Positions 1-8,238 are shown, counted from the first letter of the stretch. The stretch is DNA of 16,466 nucleotides from an uncultured Ruminococcus sp. (GCA_900752785.1 CAADWP010000092.1:1-16466), one strand, 5' to 3'. Notes: generated from the letters alone by a model not told the origin. Program-made: numbers and translations.

Positions 1-318
1 CGAAGCCTGCTTTTTTCCGGCAGACCGCGATATCGAGTATGCCTCCTCAAGTATTCGCTTAGTTGCAGTTGTAAGATAACGCTGATTAAGCGATAAAGGA
101 CTCCCCTGCCCCACAAGTCGTGTTATCTCCTTATACAGATCATCATATGAAACTCCGTTTTCAATCAGTATATCAGCCGCTTCTGATCCGCCTTCATCGG
201 TCATCGCAAGCAGCAGATGCTCGCTTCCAACGTAGGTATGCCCAAGATCAGAGGCGATATTAACCGCATCCTCGATTATCCTCAGCGATTTTCCAGTAAA
301 CTTATCCGAATTTGTCAT
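1..318 (-). CDS. clpC: ClpC-type AAA+ unfoldase, N-terminal domain only (partial)
   Basis: Reading leftwards from the ATG at 318, 106 codons are open to the window edge, so only the N-terminus is present. The translation begins MTNSDKFTGKSL and contains the Clp_N repeat signature HTYVGSEHLLLAM (about residues 27-39). Further on are SLNQRYLTTATKRILEEA and AYSISRSAG, typical of the second half of the adaptor-binding Clp_N domain of ClpA/ClpC proteins. ClpC unfoldases feed substrates to ClpP, whose gene lies about 2 kb away; both AAA+ rings would be outside the window. The start is supported by GGAGG seven bases upstream. It is transcribed away from the neighbouring cysteine-rich gene. No CtsR or CIRCE operator is evident upstream. 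ClpC is favoured over ClpA or ClpB from the Gram-positive context; the AAA+ part would settle it. Confidence 0.88.
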   Translation of the reverse strand, partial: MTNSDKFTGKSLRIIEDAVNIASDLGHTYVGSEHLLLAMTDEGGSEAADILIENGVSYDDLYKEITRLVGQGSPLSLNQRYLTTATKRILEEAYSISRSAGKKQAS

Positions 319-419
319 CCTGCAACCTCCAAAATCATTATACGTTTTATCATATGTACCTATTATGCCACTAAATTCCTGCGATAACGGTCGAAACAGC
401 CAATGACAAAAAATTTTGT

Positions 420-447
420 AACACATTTTCAGCCGCAGCATACTATG
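420..447 (+). promoter_or_regulatory. Candidate promoter of the cysteine-rich gene, possibly sigma-K-like
   Basis: In the 190-bp gap between clpC and the small gene, AACA (420-423) is followed after 15 bases by CATACTATG (439-447). This differs at one place from the sporulation sigma-K -10 pattern CATAnnnTA and has the AC of the -35 region at the expected distance. A sigma-A reading (TTGTAA at 416-421, then TACTAT at 441-446) needs a 19-base spacer and is poorer. Such short motifs arise by chance, so this is only a suggestion. No convincing clpC promoter was identified on the other strand of this gap. Confidence 0.25.
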
Positions 448-508
448 TACTATGAAGCGCAGGTAAAGACCTCACTTCAAATCCATAATTATTAAGGAGT
501 GTTTGTTT

Positions 509-670
509 ATGTGTAACTCAAACTTTGGCGGAGGCAGCTGCTGGTGCATCATTCTTGTAATCCTTCTTTTCGTTATCCTTTTCTCAGGCTGCGGATGCGG
601 CTGCAACAATGACAACGACTGCGGCTGCGGATGTGGCAACAACAACAATGGCTGCGGCTGTGGATGCTGA
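509..670 (+). CDS. Small Cys/Gly/Asn-rich protein with one hydrophobic segment (53 aa)
   Basis: This short open frame starts at an ATG preceded by TAAGGAGT (9 bases away), which supports real translation. The 53-residue product has 12 cysteines. A short Gly-rich N-terminus (CNSNFGGGSCWC) leads into a hydrophobic stretch, residues 14-25. The tail has three copies of CGCGC (28-32, 38-42, 49-53) separated by Asn/Asp/Gly linkers. LFSGC at 24-28 loosely resembles a lipobox, but the N-terminus has no Lys or Arg, so lipoprotein export is doubtful. The composition resembles small cysteine-rich proteins of Clostridia that databases label as 'chorion class high-cysteine' or YjcZ-like sporulation proteins; that comparison is from memory and the function is unknown. 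Metal binding, disulfide cross-linking in a coat layer, or a membrane peptide are all possible. It is monocistronic and convergent with clpX, with a shared terminator. Confidence 0.75.
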   Translation: MCNSNFGGGSCWCIILVILLFVILFSGCGCGCNNDNDCGCGCGNNNNGCGCGC

Positions 671-702
671 TTATTGACCCCATATTGTTTTAATTAAACA
701 AA

Positions 703-732
703 AAGGCTCTGTACGATTATGTACAGAGCCTT
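703..732. terminator. Bidirectional intrinsic terminator between the Cys-rich gene and clpX
   Basis: A perfect 12-bp stem AAGGCTCTGTAC / GTACAGAGCCTT (703-714 and 721-732) encloses a six-base loop. An A run lies on the left flank (700-704) and a T-rich run (TTAAATTTT) on the right. It can therefore stop transcription of both the plus-strand gene ending at 670 and clpX, whose stop codon begins six bases to the right. Confidence 0.88.
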
Positions 733-737
733 AAATT

Positions 738-2030
738 TTATACTGCGATTTCTACGATTTTATTTCGCCTGTTAATAAGTATCGGCTGAGTGCCGTTGAT
801 AACGCAATCGGCAGTTACAGTTACTTTAGCAATACTTCCGTCAGACGGTACGGCATACATAGTTTTCATTAAAATTCCCTCAAATATTGAACGAAGCCCG
901 CGAGCGCCGGTTTTTTGAGAGATTGCCTTCTTTGCGATCTCGGTTAGGGCGTCGTCTTCAACTTCAAGCTCTATATCATCATATTCAAAAAGCTTCTTGT
1001 ACTGCTTTATAAGAGCATTTTTCGGATCGGTAATGATCTTTACAAGCGATGCTTCGTCAAGCTCTTCAAGAACTGAAATAACAGGAAGCCGTCCCACAAA
1101 CTCCGGAACCATGCCGAATTTAACAAGATCCTTCGGAATGACCTTCTTGAAAATATTATTCTTTTCTTCCTTATGAGATTTGATTTCGCCGCCAAAGCCT
1201 ATCGGAGCTTTTCCGATGCGCTTCTGAATCTGTTTTTCAAGTCCGTCAAAAGCTCCGCCGCAAATAAAGAGAATATTCTTTGTATTGATCTGAATTACTT
1301 CCTGATTCGGATGCTTTCTGCCGCCCTGCGGAGGTACGTTCGATACTGTTCCCTCAATGATTTTAAGGAGAGCCTGCTGTACACCCTCGCCGCTAACATC
1401 ACGGGTAAGGGAAGTATTTTCTGATTTTCTTGCAATTTTATCTATTTCATCAATATAAATTATTCCGCGTTCCGCAGCCTTTATATCGAAGTCGGCAGCC
1501 TGAATAAGGCGTAAAAGAACATTTTCAACATCGTCGCCTACATAACCTGCTTCAGTAATTGTAGTTGCGTCGGCAATTGCAAACGGTACATTCAAAAGCT
1601 TGGCAAGCGTTTGGGCAAGAAAAGTTTTTCCTACGCCTGTAGGTCCCAAAAGCAATACATTGCTTTTCTGAAGCTCTACGCCGTCGTCATTTTGCTCATC
1701 CTGCTGGGAATTCTCCTGACTTAGTATTCTTTTATAATGATTGTAAACAGCTACAGCAAGAGAAATTTTTGCTTCATCCTGACCTATAACATATTCGTCA
1801 AGGAAATTTTTGATCTCAATCGGCTTTAAAAGCTTCATAGATGAAAGAGAAGCATTATTTTCTTTTTTTGCTGCCTTTCTCTGAGCTTTTGCCATTCCTG
1901 AACCAAAGATCATTTCATAGCAGTAGCATACGCATTCATCGCATATATTGGCAGTTCCTGCAGAAAACATACTGTGAACCTTGTTTTCTCCTTTTCCGCA
2001 GAAGCTGCATGATTTAAACGTTTCAGTCAT
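738..2030 (-). CDS. clpX: ATP-dependent Clp protease ATP-binding subunit ClpX
   Basis: Hexameric AAA+ unfoldase that recognises and unfolds substrates and threads them into ClpP in the cytosol. The 430-residue length is normal. The N-terminal zinc domain has Cys8, Cys11, Cys30 and Cys33. The Walker A motif GPTGVGKT is at 129-136, the pore-1 loop GYVG at 162-165, Walker B IIYIDEID at 190-197, the ClpP-docking IGF tripeptide at 277-279, and sensor-2 GARGLR at 375-380. All key elements are intact. It follows clpP by nine bases; its ribosome binding site (AAAAAGGTAGG) overlaps the clpP stop codon, so the two are almost certainly cotranscribed and probably translationally coupled. It is the last gene of the minus-strand block and is closed by the hairpin at 703-732. 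Confidence 0.98.
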   Translation of the reverse strand: MTETFKSCSFCGKGENKVHSMFSAGTANICDECVCYCYEMIFGSGMAKAQRKAAKKENNASLSSMKLLKPIEIKNFLDEYVIGQDEAKISLAVAVYNHYKRILSQENSQQDEQNDDGVELQKSNVLLLGPTGVGKTFLAQTLAKLLNVPFAIADATTITEAGYVGDDVENVLLRLIQAADFDIKAAERGIIYIDEIDKIARKSENTSLTRDVSGEGVQQALLKIIEGTVSNVPPQGGRKHPNQEVIQINTKNILFICGGAFDGLEKQIQKRIGKAPIGFGGEIKSHKEEKNNIFKKVIPKDLVKFGMVPEFVGRLPVISVLEELDEASLVKIITDPKNALIKQYKKLFEYDDIELEVEDDALTEIAKKAISQKTGARGLRSIFEGILMKTMYAVPSDGSIAKVTVTADCVINGTQPILINRRNKIVEIAV

Positions 2031-2039
2031 TTATATAAC

Positions 2040-2630
2040 CTACCTTTTTGAGATGACCTTGTCAATTATTCCGTACTCAAGGGCTTCCTGAGCTGTCATG
2101 TAGTTATCACGCTCAGTGTCTGCCTGAACCTGTTCAAGCGGCTTGCCTGTATTTTCAGCAAGCATTTCGTTCATACGCTGACGAACCCTTACAAGGTGAT
2201 CCGAATGGATCTTAATATCTGTACACTGACCGGAAAGTCCTCCGGAGATAAGCGGCTGGTGGATCATGATCTCGCTGTTTGGAAGTGCAAAACGCTTTCC
2301 TTTTGCGCCGGCTGCAAGGAGAAACGCTCCCATAGACGCAGCCATACCTATACAAATCGTTGAAACATCGCACTTGATGTATTGCATCGTATCATAAATA
2401 GCCATACCGGAGGTAATAGAACCGCCGGGACTGTTGATATAGAGCGAAATATCCTTTTCGGTATCCTGGCTTTCAAGGTAGAGGAGCTGAGCCACAACAA
2501 GACTTGCGGTTGCATCGCTTACCTGATCCGAAAGCATTATGATCCTATCGTTAAGCAAACGCGAAAAAATATCATAAGATCTTTCTCCGCGGCTTGTCTG
2601 TTCAACAACATATGGTACTAAACTGCTCAT
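2040..2630 (-). CDS. clpP: ATP-dependent Clp protease proteolytic subunit ClpP
   Basis: Serine peptidase that forms the tetradecameric chamber used by ClpX and ClpC. The 196-residue protein has a normal length. The catalytic triad is Ser99 (GMAASMGAF), His124 (IMIHQP) and, by alignment with E. coli and B. subtilis ClpP, Asp175 at the end of DTERD. The Gly-rich strand SPGGSI (67-72) and the N-terminal [14 protein letters not shown] segment are typical. The loop after the catalytic His ([12 protein letters not shown]) is two residues longer than in E. coli ClpP. The start is supported by AAAGGA nine bases upstream. tig lies upstream on the same strand, separated by 126 bp that contain two hairpins, so clpP may be partly insulated from tig transcription. 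Confidence 0.98.
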   Translation of the reverse strand: MSSLVPYVVEQTSRGERSYDIFSRLLNDRIIMLSDQVSDATASLVVAQLLYLESQDTEKDISLYINSPGGSITSGMAIYDTMQYIKCDVSTICIGMAASMGAFLLAAGAKGKRFALPNSEIMIHQPLISGGLSGQCTDIKIHSDHLVRVRQRMNEMLAENTGKPLEQVQADTERDNYMTAQEALEYGIIDKVISKR

Positions 2631-2647
2631 AATTCATCGTCCTTTCT

Positions 2648-2681
2648 AAAAACGGTTGTCCCACAAAAGGCTGTGGGACAA
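2648..2681 (-). terminator. Terminator-like hairpin / possible attenuator just before clpP
   Basis: Read on the minus strand, TTGTCCCACA and TGTGGGACAA form a perfect 10-bp stem (2656-2665 with 2672-2681) with a six-base loop. CCG and then TTTTT (2648-2652) follow. It ends about 17 bases before the clpP start and only a few bases before its ribosome binding site. The form is that of an intrinsic terminator, but its position suggests partial termination or attenuation between tig and clpP. Confidence 0.65.
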
Positions 2682-2703
2682 TTTGAATATATTTGTGATT
2701 TTA

Positions 2704-2734
2704 GCTGTTTATCTGTCGAAAAAACATAAACAGC
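2704..2734 (-). terminator. Hairpin downstream of tig, weak terminator candidate
   Basis: A perfect 9-bp inverted repeat GCTGTTTAT / ATAAACAGC (2704-2712 and 2726-2734) with a 13-base loop lies about 20 bases beyond the tig stop. On the minus strand it is followed by TAAAATCAC, which lacks a proper T run. It may serve as 3'-end or processing structure rather than a terminator. Confidence 0.4.
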
Positions 2735-2756
2735 GTCATCTTATGCAGAAAAAATC

Positions 2757-4064
2757 TTATTCAGACTTTTCTTCAGCAGAAGTATTATCAACAACAGCGC
2801 TTTCCTTAACAAGTTCAACAGCCTTCTGAACCTTCATGTCAGCGATGTAATCATTAAGGGGAATGAATCTCTTAACCGTTTCAACATCGACATTATTTGC
2901 CGCTGCGATCTCAGCAAGACCATTATTGATATCTTCTTCCGGAATTTCAATATTTTCAAGCTCTGCGATCTTTTCAAGTGCAAGGCGAAGCTTGACCTCG
3001 TTCTCTGCTCTGTCTCTGTAAGTATCTCTCATGGAATCCATATCCATACCTGTGTACTGGAAATAAAGCTTTAGATCCATTCCCTGCTGTTTGAGCTGCT
3101 GTTCAAACGAACGCATAAGAGAATCAATTCTCTGCTCATACATACAATTCGGGATAGGCGCATCAACCTTTGCAATAAGAGCGTCCATAATTGCTGTCTC
3201 AAAAGCATTTTCAGCCTGACTTACAGCAGCCTCCTCAAGCTTTATCTTAATATCGGCTCTGTATTCATCAACAGTCTCAAACTCTGTTGAATCCTTAACA
3301 AGATCATCGTCAATCTCGGGAAGCTCCTCGTAGCTGATAGCCTTGAGCTTTGTTTTAAATGTTGCAGCCTTGCCTGCATACTCAGTCATCTGATATTCCT
3401 CGGGGAAAGTAACATTTACGTCAAATTCATCACCGATATTATGACCAACGATCTGGTCCTCGAAACCGGGGATAAACTGACCGCTGCCAAGACGAAGAGG
3501 ATGATCCTCGCCCTTGCCGCCTTCAAACGCTTCGTCACCGAAGAATCCTTCAAAATCAATGATAACTTCATCATTCATTTGAGCAGCTCTGTCGTCGACA
3601 GAAACGATACGCGCATTTTTCTTTCTGATTATTTCTACCTGCTTGTCAATATCCTCGTCGGTAATTTCTCTTACTGCCTTTGGAGCGCTGATACCCTTAT
3701 AGTCGGAGATCTCAATTTCCGGCTTTGTGATGCAAACTGCTTTAAGCTCAACGCCTTGTTCCTTATCAATAGAAATGATCTCAACATTTGGTCTGTCAAC
3801 AAGATTAAGATTTGTCTCGGCAACAGCGGCTTCAAGTTCCGGACCAATAAGAGCATTTATAGCTCCCTCGTAGAAAGCGCCCTCGCCAAATTCTCTCTCG
3901 GCAAGCTTACGTGAAACCTTTCCTTTTCTGAAACCCTTGATCTGGATATTCTTCTTCTGACGCTGATATTCCTTTTCAACGGCAGCTTCAAAAGTTGCGC
4001 CATCAATAGCGATTACCAGTTCTGTAGTATTCACATCTGTTTTTGCTGATGATTTTAAGCTCAT
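2757..4064 (-). CDS. tig: Trigger factor, ribosome-associated chaperone and prolyl isomerase
   Basis: Binds ribosomal protein L23 at the exit tunnel and shields nascent chains. The 435-residue protein has the N-terminal ribosome-binding domain with GFRKGK at 44-49, an FKBP-type PPIase domain at roughly 159-244 (DEVIIDFEGFF, GSGQFIPGFE), and a helical C-terminal chaperone domain. The start chosen is the ATG at 4064, because GGAGG lies 10 bases upstream; an in-frame ATG at 4103 would add 13 residues that look like translated leader and lack a ribosome binding site. One oddity: the usual proline of the GFRxGxxP signature is serine (GFRKGKVS). The order tig-clpP-clpX is conserved widely in bacteria. 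It has its own promoter just upstream. Confidence 0.96.
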   Translation of the reverse strand: MSLKSSAKTDVNTTELVIAIDGATFEAAVEKEYQRQKKNIQIKGFRKGKVSRKLAEREFGEGAFYEGAINALIGPELEAAVAETNLNLVDRPNVEIISIDKEQGVELKAVCITKPEIEISDYKGISAPKAVREITDEDIDKQVEIIRKKNARIVSVDDRAAQMNDEVIIDFEGFFGDEAFEGGKGEDHPLRLGSGQFIPGFEDQIVGHNIGDEFDVNVTFPEEYQMTEYAGKAATFKTKLKAISYEELPEIDDDLVKDSTEFETVDEYRADIKIKLEEAAVSQAENAFETAIMDALIAKVDAPIPNCMYEQRIDSLMRSFEQQLKQQGMDLKLYFQYTGMDMDSMRDTYRDRAENEVKLRLALEKIAELENIEIPEEDINNGLAEIAAANNVDVETVKRFIPLNDYIADMKVQKAVELVKESAVVDNTSAEEKSE

Positions 4065-4108
4065 ATTTATATATCCTCCATTATAATATACTTGTAAATG
4101 CATGGAAT

Positions 4109-4117
4109 ATTATACCA
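4109..4117 (-). promoter_or_regulatory. Promoter of tig (extended -10)
   Basis: On the minus strand TGGTATAAT gives a full consensus -10 (4109-4114) with the TGn extension. No good -35 is at 17 bases (TAGAAA); TTGTAG lies 20 bases away. Extended -10 promoters can do without a -35. Transcription would begin near 4102, about 40 bases before the tig start. Confidence 0.7.
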
Positions 4118-4169
4118 CATTTAAAAAATTTTTTCTACAAAAAATCCCCACTTCTACACACAGAGCAGT

Positions 4170-4862
4170 TTATATAACTTTTTCCGGAATAAATTGTAAA
4201 TAATCACCTGAAATTAAATGAAAATTTATGTCATCGTACGTATTTTTAACGCAAAGCTCATGCGCGGAACGCCCGTGTACATGACCGTAGTAGCAATCCT
4301 TGATTTTATAACGATACAGTATTTCAAGAATATCATAGTTAAAATTTGAAGCAAATATCGGCGGATAATGCATAAATACTATAGGAGAAAGTCCTGCATT
4401 TAAAGCCGATTGTATCGAAGTTTCAAGTCTTTGAACCTCACGGCGCAGAACCTTTTCATCCTGACTCTCACCGGGCATATTTACCCAGCCTCTTGTTCCG
4501 CAAATGCCGTATCCGCCATAAGGATAATGATTGTTGTGAAGTATTTTTATTGTAGAACAGCCTTCCGCAGAAAGAAAATCCTCCATTTTTTTCAGAGTTG
4601 TCCACCAGTAATCATGATTTCCTTTAAGAACTATCTTCTGTCCCGGAAGTTTATCTATAAAATGAAAATCGGGAGCTGCCTGCTGAAGAGACATTCCCCA
4701 AGAAATGTCTCCGGCAAGCACAACAGTATCGCGCTCTCCTATTTTTTCGCGCCAGTTCTTTTCAATCTGTTCCTGATAATTCTGCCACCCTGAAAAAATG
4801 CTCATAGTTTTATCCGGATCGCTGAAACATAGATGCAGATCTCCTATAACGAAAAGACTCAT
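4170..4862 (-). CDS. Calcineurin-like metallophosphoesterase, COG1768 type
   Basis: The 230-residue protein has all the motifs of a dinuclear metallophosphoesterase: GDLH (Asp8, His10), GDISW (Asp52), GNHDYWW (Asn82, His83), an MHYPP motif (His165) and GHVHG (His194, His196). The sequences GDISWGMSL and KGNHDYWWTTLKK are characteristic of the COG1768 group of predicted phosphohydrolases found in many Clostridia; substrate unknown. No signal peptide is seen, so it is probably cytosolic. The start lies two bases after the thrC stop and has no strong ribosome binding site of its own, suggesting translational coupling to thrC. It is the last gene of the rplS-lepB block before the tig promoter. 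A link to threonine synthesis is not implied by the sequence. Confidence 0.88.
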   Translation of the reverse strand: MSLFVIGDLHLCFSDPDKTMSIFSGWQNYQEQIEKNWREKIGERDTVVLAGDISWGMSLQQAAPDFHFIDKLPGQKIVLKGNHDYWWTTLKKMEDFLSAEGCSTIKILHNNHYPYGGYGICGTRGWVNMPGESQDEKVLRREVQRLETSIQSALNAGLSPIVFMHYPPIFASNFNYDILEILYRYKIKDCYYGHVHGRSAHELCVKNTYDDINFHLISGDYLQFIPEKVI

Positions 4863-4864
4863 TA

Positions 4865-6358
4865 TTATAAGCCAAGTTTACCGAGAACATAAGCTTTCTG
4901 CTCGGTTTTTTCAATAACATCGGCAAAACGTTCCGGCTTTGTCCTGAGACCTGCAATAGCTTCCGGAACAGGAAGCTTTGAAAGCTCCGCAAGCTTCTCT
5001 ACCATGGCGTACTCATCAATATCGTATTTCTTGCTGTCAACAGCTTCAAGAACAGCGGCACTGAATTTATAAGGACTTGCTGTAGAAGCGATGACCGTTT
5101 TTGTTGTATCGCCTGTAGAAGCCTTATAATCATTGTATACCTTGACTGCAACGGCTGTATGAGTATCGCAGGTATAGGAATATTTCTCGTAAACAGCATG
5201 AATTGCAGCTTTTGTCTGCTCATCGTCGCAATAGCCTGCACAGAATTCTTCCCTGAGTTTAGCCTTTACATCATCGTCAACTTCGTATCGTCCCTCGTCA
5301 GTAAGCTTGCCGAACCAGTCGCGTATCACAGCGTCGTTCTTTCCTGTCATGAGATAAAGAAGTCTTTCGAGATTGCTTGAAATAAGAATATCCATTGATG
5401 GAGATACAGTTGCATAAAATTGACGATTTCTGTCATAAACGCCTGTATTTATAAAATCTGTTAAAACATTATTTATATTTGAGGCGCATATAAGCTTATT
5501 TACGGGAATGCCCATATGCTTAGCGTAATATGCAGCAAGAATATTACCGAAATTTCCTGTGGGAACAACGATGTTTATTTTTTCGCCCAACTCGATTTCG
5601 CCGTCTTTGACAAGCTCGGCATATGCTGAAATATAGTAGACGATCTGCGGAACTAAACGTCCCCAGTTAATGGAATTTGCGCTTGAAAACATCATTCCCT
5701 TTTCGTCAAGAGCCGCCTTGACATCATTATCGGTGAAGATGCTCTTAACGCCGTTCTGGCAGTCGTCAAAATTTCCCTTTATAGCGCATACACCGACATT
5801 CTGGCCTTCTTGAGTTTTCATCTGACGCTTCTGCATCGGGCTTACGCCGTCCTCGGGATAAAATACGAGAATAGAAGTCCCCTCAACATCTTTGAATCCC
5901 TCAAGTGCAGCCTTTCCGGTATCGCCCGAGGTTGCAACAAGAATAACTATTTTTTTATCAAGATCAATTTTCTTTGCGGAAGTAGTCAGAAAGTAGGGCA
6001 GAATCTGGAGCGCCATGTCTTTAAATGCGCAGGTCGGACCATGCCAAAGCTCAAGCATATATGTGCCGTCAAAAAGATGTGCAAGCTCCGCAATACTTTC
6101 GGTCTCAAAATTCTTTGTATTATAGGCATTATCGGTGCAGTAATGAATTTCCGCATCGGTAAAATCCGTAAGAAATTTTGAAAAGACAAATGCGGCTCTA
6201 TCGGCATATTTCATCTCGCCGACAGCTTTTATCTCATCAAGAGACAGCTCAGGTATACTCTCCGGAACGAACAGTCCGCCCTCAGAAGAAATTCCCTGAG
6301 TAATGGCTTCCGCACTGCTTACCCGTACATTGCTGTTCCTTGTGCTGTTATAGAACAT
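4865..6358 (-). CDS. thrC: Threonine synthase (long form)
   Basis: PLP enzyme that converts O-phosphohomoserine and water to threonine and phosphate. The 497 residues match the long class of threonine synthases rather than the roughly 350-residue B. subtilis type. The N-terminus (MFYNSTRN, then GGLFVPESIP at 27-36) is typical. The PLP lysine is Lys113 in HGPTCAFKDMALQ, and the phosphate-binding loop ATSGDTGKAA is at 142-151. The start has AAAGGGTGA upstream and lies 11 bases after the yraN stop. It is isolated from other threonine genes (hom, thrB) in this window, so its place in a ribosome/RNase gene string looks incidental. No threonine leader peptide, T-box or riboswitch can fit in the 11-base gap. 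Confidence 0.96.
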   Translation of the reverse strand: MFYNSTRNSNVRVSSAEAITQGISSEGGLFVPESIPELSLDEIKAVGEMKYADRAAFVFSKFLTDFTDAEIHYCTDNAYNTKNFETESIAELAHLFDGTYMLELWHGPTCAFKDMALQILPYFLTTSAKKIDLDKKIVILVATSGDTGKAALEGFKDVEGTSILVFYPEDGVSPMQKRQMKTQEGQNVGVCAIKGNFDDCQNGVKSIFTDNDVKAALDEKGMMFSSANSINWGRLVPQIVYYISAYAELVKDGEIELGEKINIVVPTGNFGNILAAYYAKHMGIPVNKLICASNINNVLTDFINTGVYDRNRQFYATVSPSMDILISSNLERLLYLMTGKNDAVIRDWFGKLTDEGRYEVDDDVKAKLREEFCAGYCDDEQTKAAIHAVYEKYSYTCDTHTAVAVKVYNDYKASTGDTTKTVIASTASPYKFSAAVLEAVDSKKYDIDEYAMVEKLAELSKLPVPEAIAGLRTKPERFADVIEKTEQKAYVLGKLGL

Positions 6359-6369
6359 AATATCACCCT

Positions 6370-6747
6370 TTAGAAAATAAAATTGTAGCCTGTCATATCG
6401 TAGGCGTTGAAAATATAATCAATGCTGAGCACCTTGTCCCCGTCAATTACAACCTGAGCAATATCAAATCTCGGTTGGAGAACCTGCGGGTGCTTACAGC
6501 AATAATCAACCGCTGTTTTAATTATAAAACTCATTTTTCGCTTGTTTACCGCTTCAAAACCTGTTACAAGACTTCCATGCTTGCGGGTCTTGACTTCGAC
6601 AAAAGCAAGATAATCTTCGTTTGAAGCAACTATATCTATCTCGCCGCCTTTTATGCGGTAATTTCTCGCTTTGATCTTATATCCACGCTCGGCAAGATAT
6701 TTGCATACTGCATCTTCGCCGAGTTTTCCTGTTTCAGTTCTTGTCAT
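6370..6747 (-). CDS. YraN family protein (UPF0102), nuclease-fold
   Basis: The 125-residue protein has the family's hallmark residues: an N-terminal [17 protein letters not shown] helix, then GGEIDIVA with Glu36 and Asp38, and FVEVKTR with Glu51 and Lys53. These are arranged like the active site of PD-(D/E)xK / Holliday-junction resolvase-like nucleases. The biochemical function of the family is not established. Its start overlaps the end of rnhB by 14 bases, and rnhB-yraN adjacency is common in bacteria, which suggests a shared role in nucleic-acid repair or a simple transcriptional linkage. thrC follows 11 bases downstream. Confidence 0.93.
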   Translation of the reverse strand: MTRTETGKLGEDAVCKYLAERGYKIKARNYRIKGGEIDIVASNEDYLAFVEVKTRKHGSLVTGFEAVNKRKMSFIIKTAVDYCCKHPQVLQPRFDIAQVVIDGDKVLSIDYIFNAYDMTGYNFIF

Positions 6748-7357
6748 ATAATTTTTTTAGAAAAGTTTTACGGTGAACCTCCGAAATGCCATATTTTTCA
6801 AGGCATTCGTAATGAAGCTTCGTACCGTAGCCCTTATGCTTTTCAAAGGCATACTGCGGATATTTCTGTGCAAGCTCTTTCATATAGCGGTCACGAGCGA
6901 CCTTTGCCAAAACAGATGCGGCTGAAATTGAAGCTGAGGTGGCATCCCCTTTTATGACACACCGCGATTCGCAAGCTGTTTCAGGAGTCTTATTGCCGTC
7001 AATAAGCGCAATATCAGGAGTTATCCCAAGTCCCTCGACAGCTCTTTTCATCGCAAGCATTGCAGCGTTAAGAATATTCAAAGAGTCAATTTCCTCAACG
7101 GAAGCCGAAGCGATGCAATAAGCCTTCGCTCTCTCTTTTATAATGTCAAACAGTTCCTCACGCCGTTTTTCCGAAAGCTTTTTGCTGTCATTAAGATAAT
7201 CGACCGTTACGCCGCTGTCAAAAATAACCGCGGCGGCATAAACGTCTCCTGCAAGAGGTCCGCGTCCTGCTTCGTCAACTCCGCAGACTATCGGATATAA
7301 CTGTCTAAGCGATTCGTCATAATCAAAAAGCTCTTTATGAAGAATTATTCTTGGCAT
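6734..7357 (-). CDS. rnhB: Ribonuclease HII
   Basis: Cleaves RNA in RNA-DNA hybrids, including single ribonucleotides left in DNA. The 207-residue protein has [12 protein letters not shown] at 26-37 with Asp28 and Glu29, NDSKKLS at 56-62, Asp120 in LIDGN and Asp138 in KGDAT. Together these give the complete DEDD catalytic set. The downstream [13 protein letters not shown] segment is also typical. The ATG at 7357 has AAGGAG a few bases upstream and overlaps the end of rbgA by 13 bases. The order rplS-(lepB)-rbgA-rnhB is a classic Firmicutes arrangement. Confidence 0.97.
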   Translation of the reverse strand: MPRIILHKELFDYDESLRQLYPIVCGVDEAGRGPLAGDVYAAAVIFDSGVTVDYLNDSKKLSEKRREELFDIIKERAKAYCIASASVEEIDSLNILNAAMLAMKRAVEGLGITPDIALIDGNKTPETACESRCVIKGDATSASISAASVLAKVARDRYMKELAQKYPQYAFEKHKGYGTKLHYECLEKYGISEVHRKTFLKKLYDKN

Positions 7358-8238
7358 GGCTGCTCCTTTTTCGGCGGAAGCTCTAATGTTATACGCCCCA
7401 ATTTACCGCTTCTGAATTCGTCCAGTACAGTGATTGCCGCGCGCTCAATATTTATTTCACCGCCGGAAATCATCATTCCTCGCTTTTTTCCGACTTTTTT
7501 GAGGAGAGACAGTCCGCTTTCACTTTCATCAAATTCAATTTTATATCTATCCCCCAAAGATCGAGGATAATTTCCTGCAATAAAACTCAGCAGTTTCATG
7601 GCAAGAGCCTCTATATCAAGAATATCGTCGCTTATAGCGCCTGTAAACGCAAGTCGGATAGCCGCGTCCTGATCTTCAAGCTTAGGCCAAAGTACTCCGG
7701 GCATATCGAGAAGCTCAGTGTTGTTGTCCAGCTTTACCCATTGTTTTGTGCGTGTAACTCCCGGTCTGTCCTCTACCTTTGCGCGTTTAGAACCCGCCAT
7801 TCGGTTGATAAGAGAAGATTTTCCGACGTTAGGGATCCCGACTATCATTAGTCTCACAGGAGCACCCGACATTCCGCTTTGCTGTCTTTTTTCAATAAGT
7901 TCGGCAAGCACGCTTTTCTTTATAGTAGGCAGCAGATTTTTCAGACCTTTTCCAGATTTGCATTCAACAGCAACAGCTTCAGCGCCGCCGCTTTTAAAGT
8001 AATTTACCCACATCCGAGTAGCCTTATCATCTGCAAGGTCGCTTTTATTGAGCAAAACTATCCGCTGTTTTCCGTTTGTCATACGGTCCATTTCGGGATT
8101 ACGGCTGCTAAGCGGAGCCCTCGCATCAACAATTTCCACAACGGCGTCCACGAGTTTGAGATTTGCGGCAATAAGCCGTCTCGTTTTCGCCATATGTCCC
8201 GGAAACCACTGTATCTGCTTCATCTCAGTATTATCCAA
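7345..8238 (-). CDS. rbgA: Ribosome biogenesis GTPase RbgA (YlqF)
   Basis: Circularly permuted GTPase that acts late in 50S subunit assembly. The N-terminal QWFPGHMAK motif (10-18) is diagnostic. The permuted G-motif order is visible: G4 NKSD at 64-67 comes before G1 GIPNVGKSS at 134-142, then the G2 Thr near 162 (PGVTRTKQW) and G3 DMPG at 178-181. The 297-residue length fits RbgA. The ATG at 8238 has GGAGG eight bases upstream. It lies 22 bases after lepB and overlaps rnhB. Linkage to rplS (L19) fits its job, since RbgA assembles the large subunit. Confidence 0.97.
   Translation of the reverse strand: MDNTEMKQIQWFPGHMAKTRRLIAANLKLVDAVVEIVDARAPLSSRNPEMDRMTNGKQRIVLLNKSDLADDKATRMWVNYFKSGGAEAVAVECKSGKGLKNLLPTIKKSVLAELIEKRQQSGMSGAPVRLMIVGIPNVGKSSLINRMAGSKRAKVEDRPGVTRTKQWVKLDNNTELLDMPGVLWPKLEDQDAAIRLAFTGAISDDILDIEALAMKLLSFIAGNYPRSLGDRYKIEFDESESGLSLLKKVGKKRGMMISGGEINIERAAITVLDEFRSGKLGRITLELPPKKEQPCQE

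Noticed and set aside
319..420. CtsR or CIRCE heat-shock operator upstream of clpC
   Set aside because: Only GGTCGAAA (389-396) resembles a CtsR half-site, and no second copy stands at the required three-base spacing. No TTAGCACTC/GAGTGCTAA pair is present. The clpP upstream region has neither.
3441..3914. 157-codon open frame antisense to tig
   Set aside because: Entirely within the trigger factor coding region, with no recognisable motif; shadow frame.
4065..4103. Upstream in-frame start adding 13 residues to trigger factor
   Set aside because: No ribosome binding site precedes 4103, the extension overlaps the promoter -10 region, and the ATG at 4064 has GGAGG at a normal distance and matches the family's N-terminus.
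6359..6369. Threonine-responsive leader, T-box or riboswitch before thrC
   Set aside because: The gap between yraN and thrC is 11 bases and only holds the ribosome binding site.
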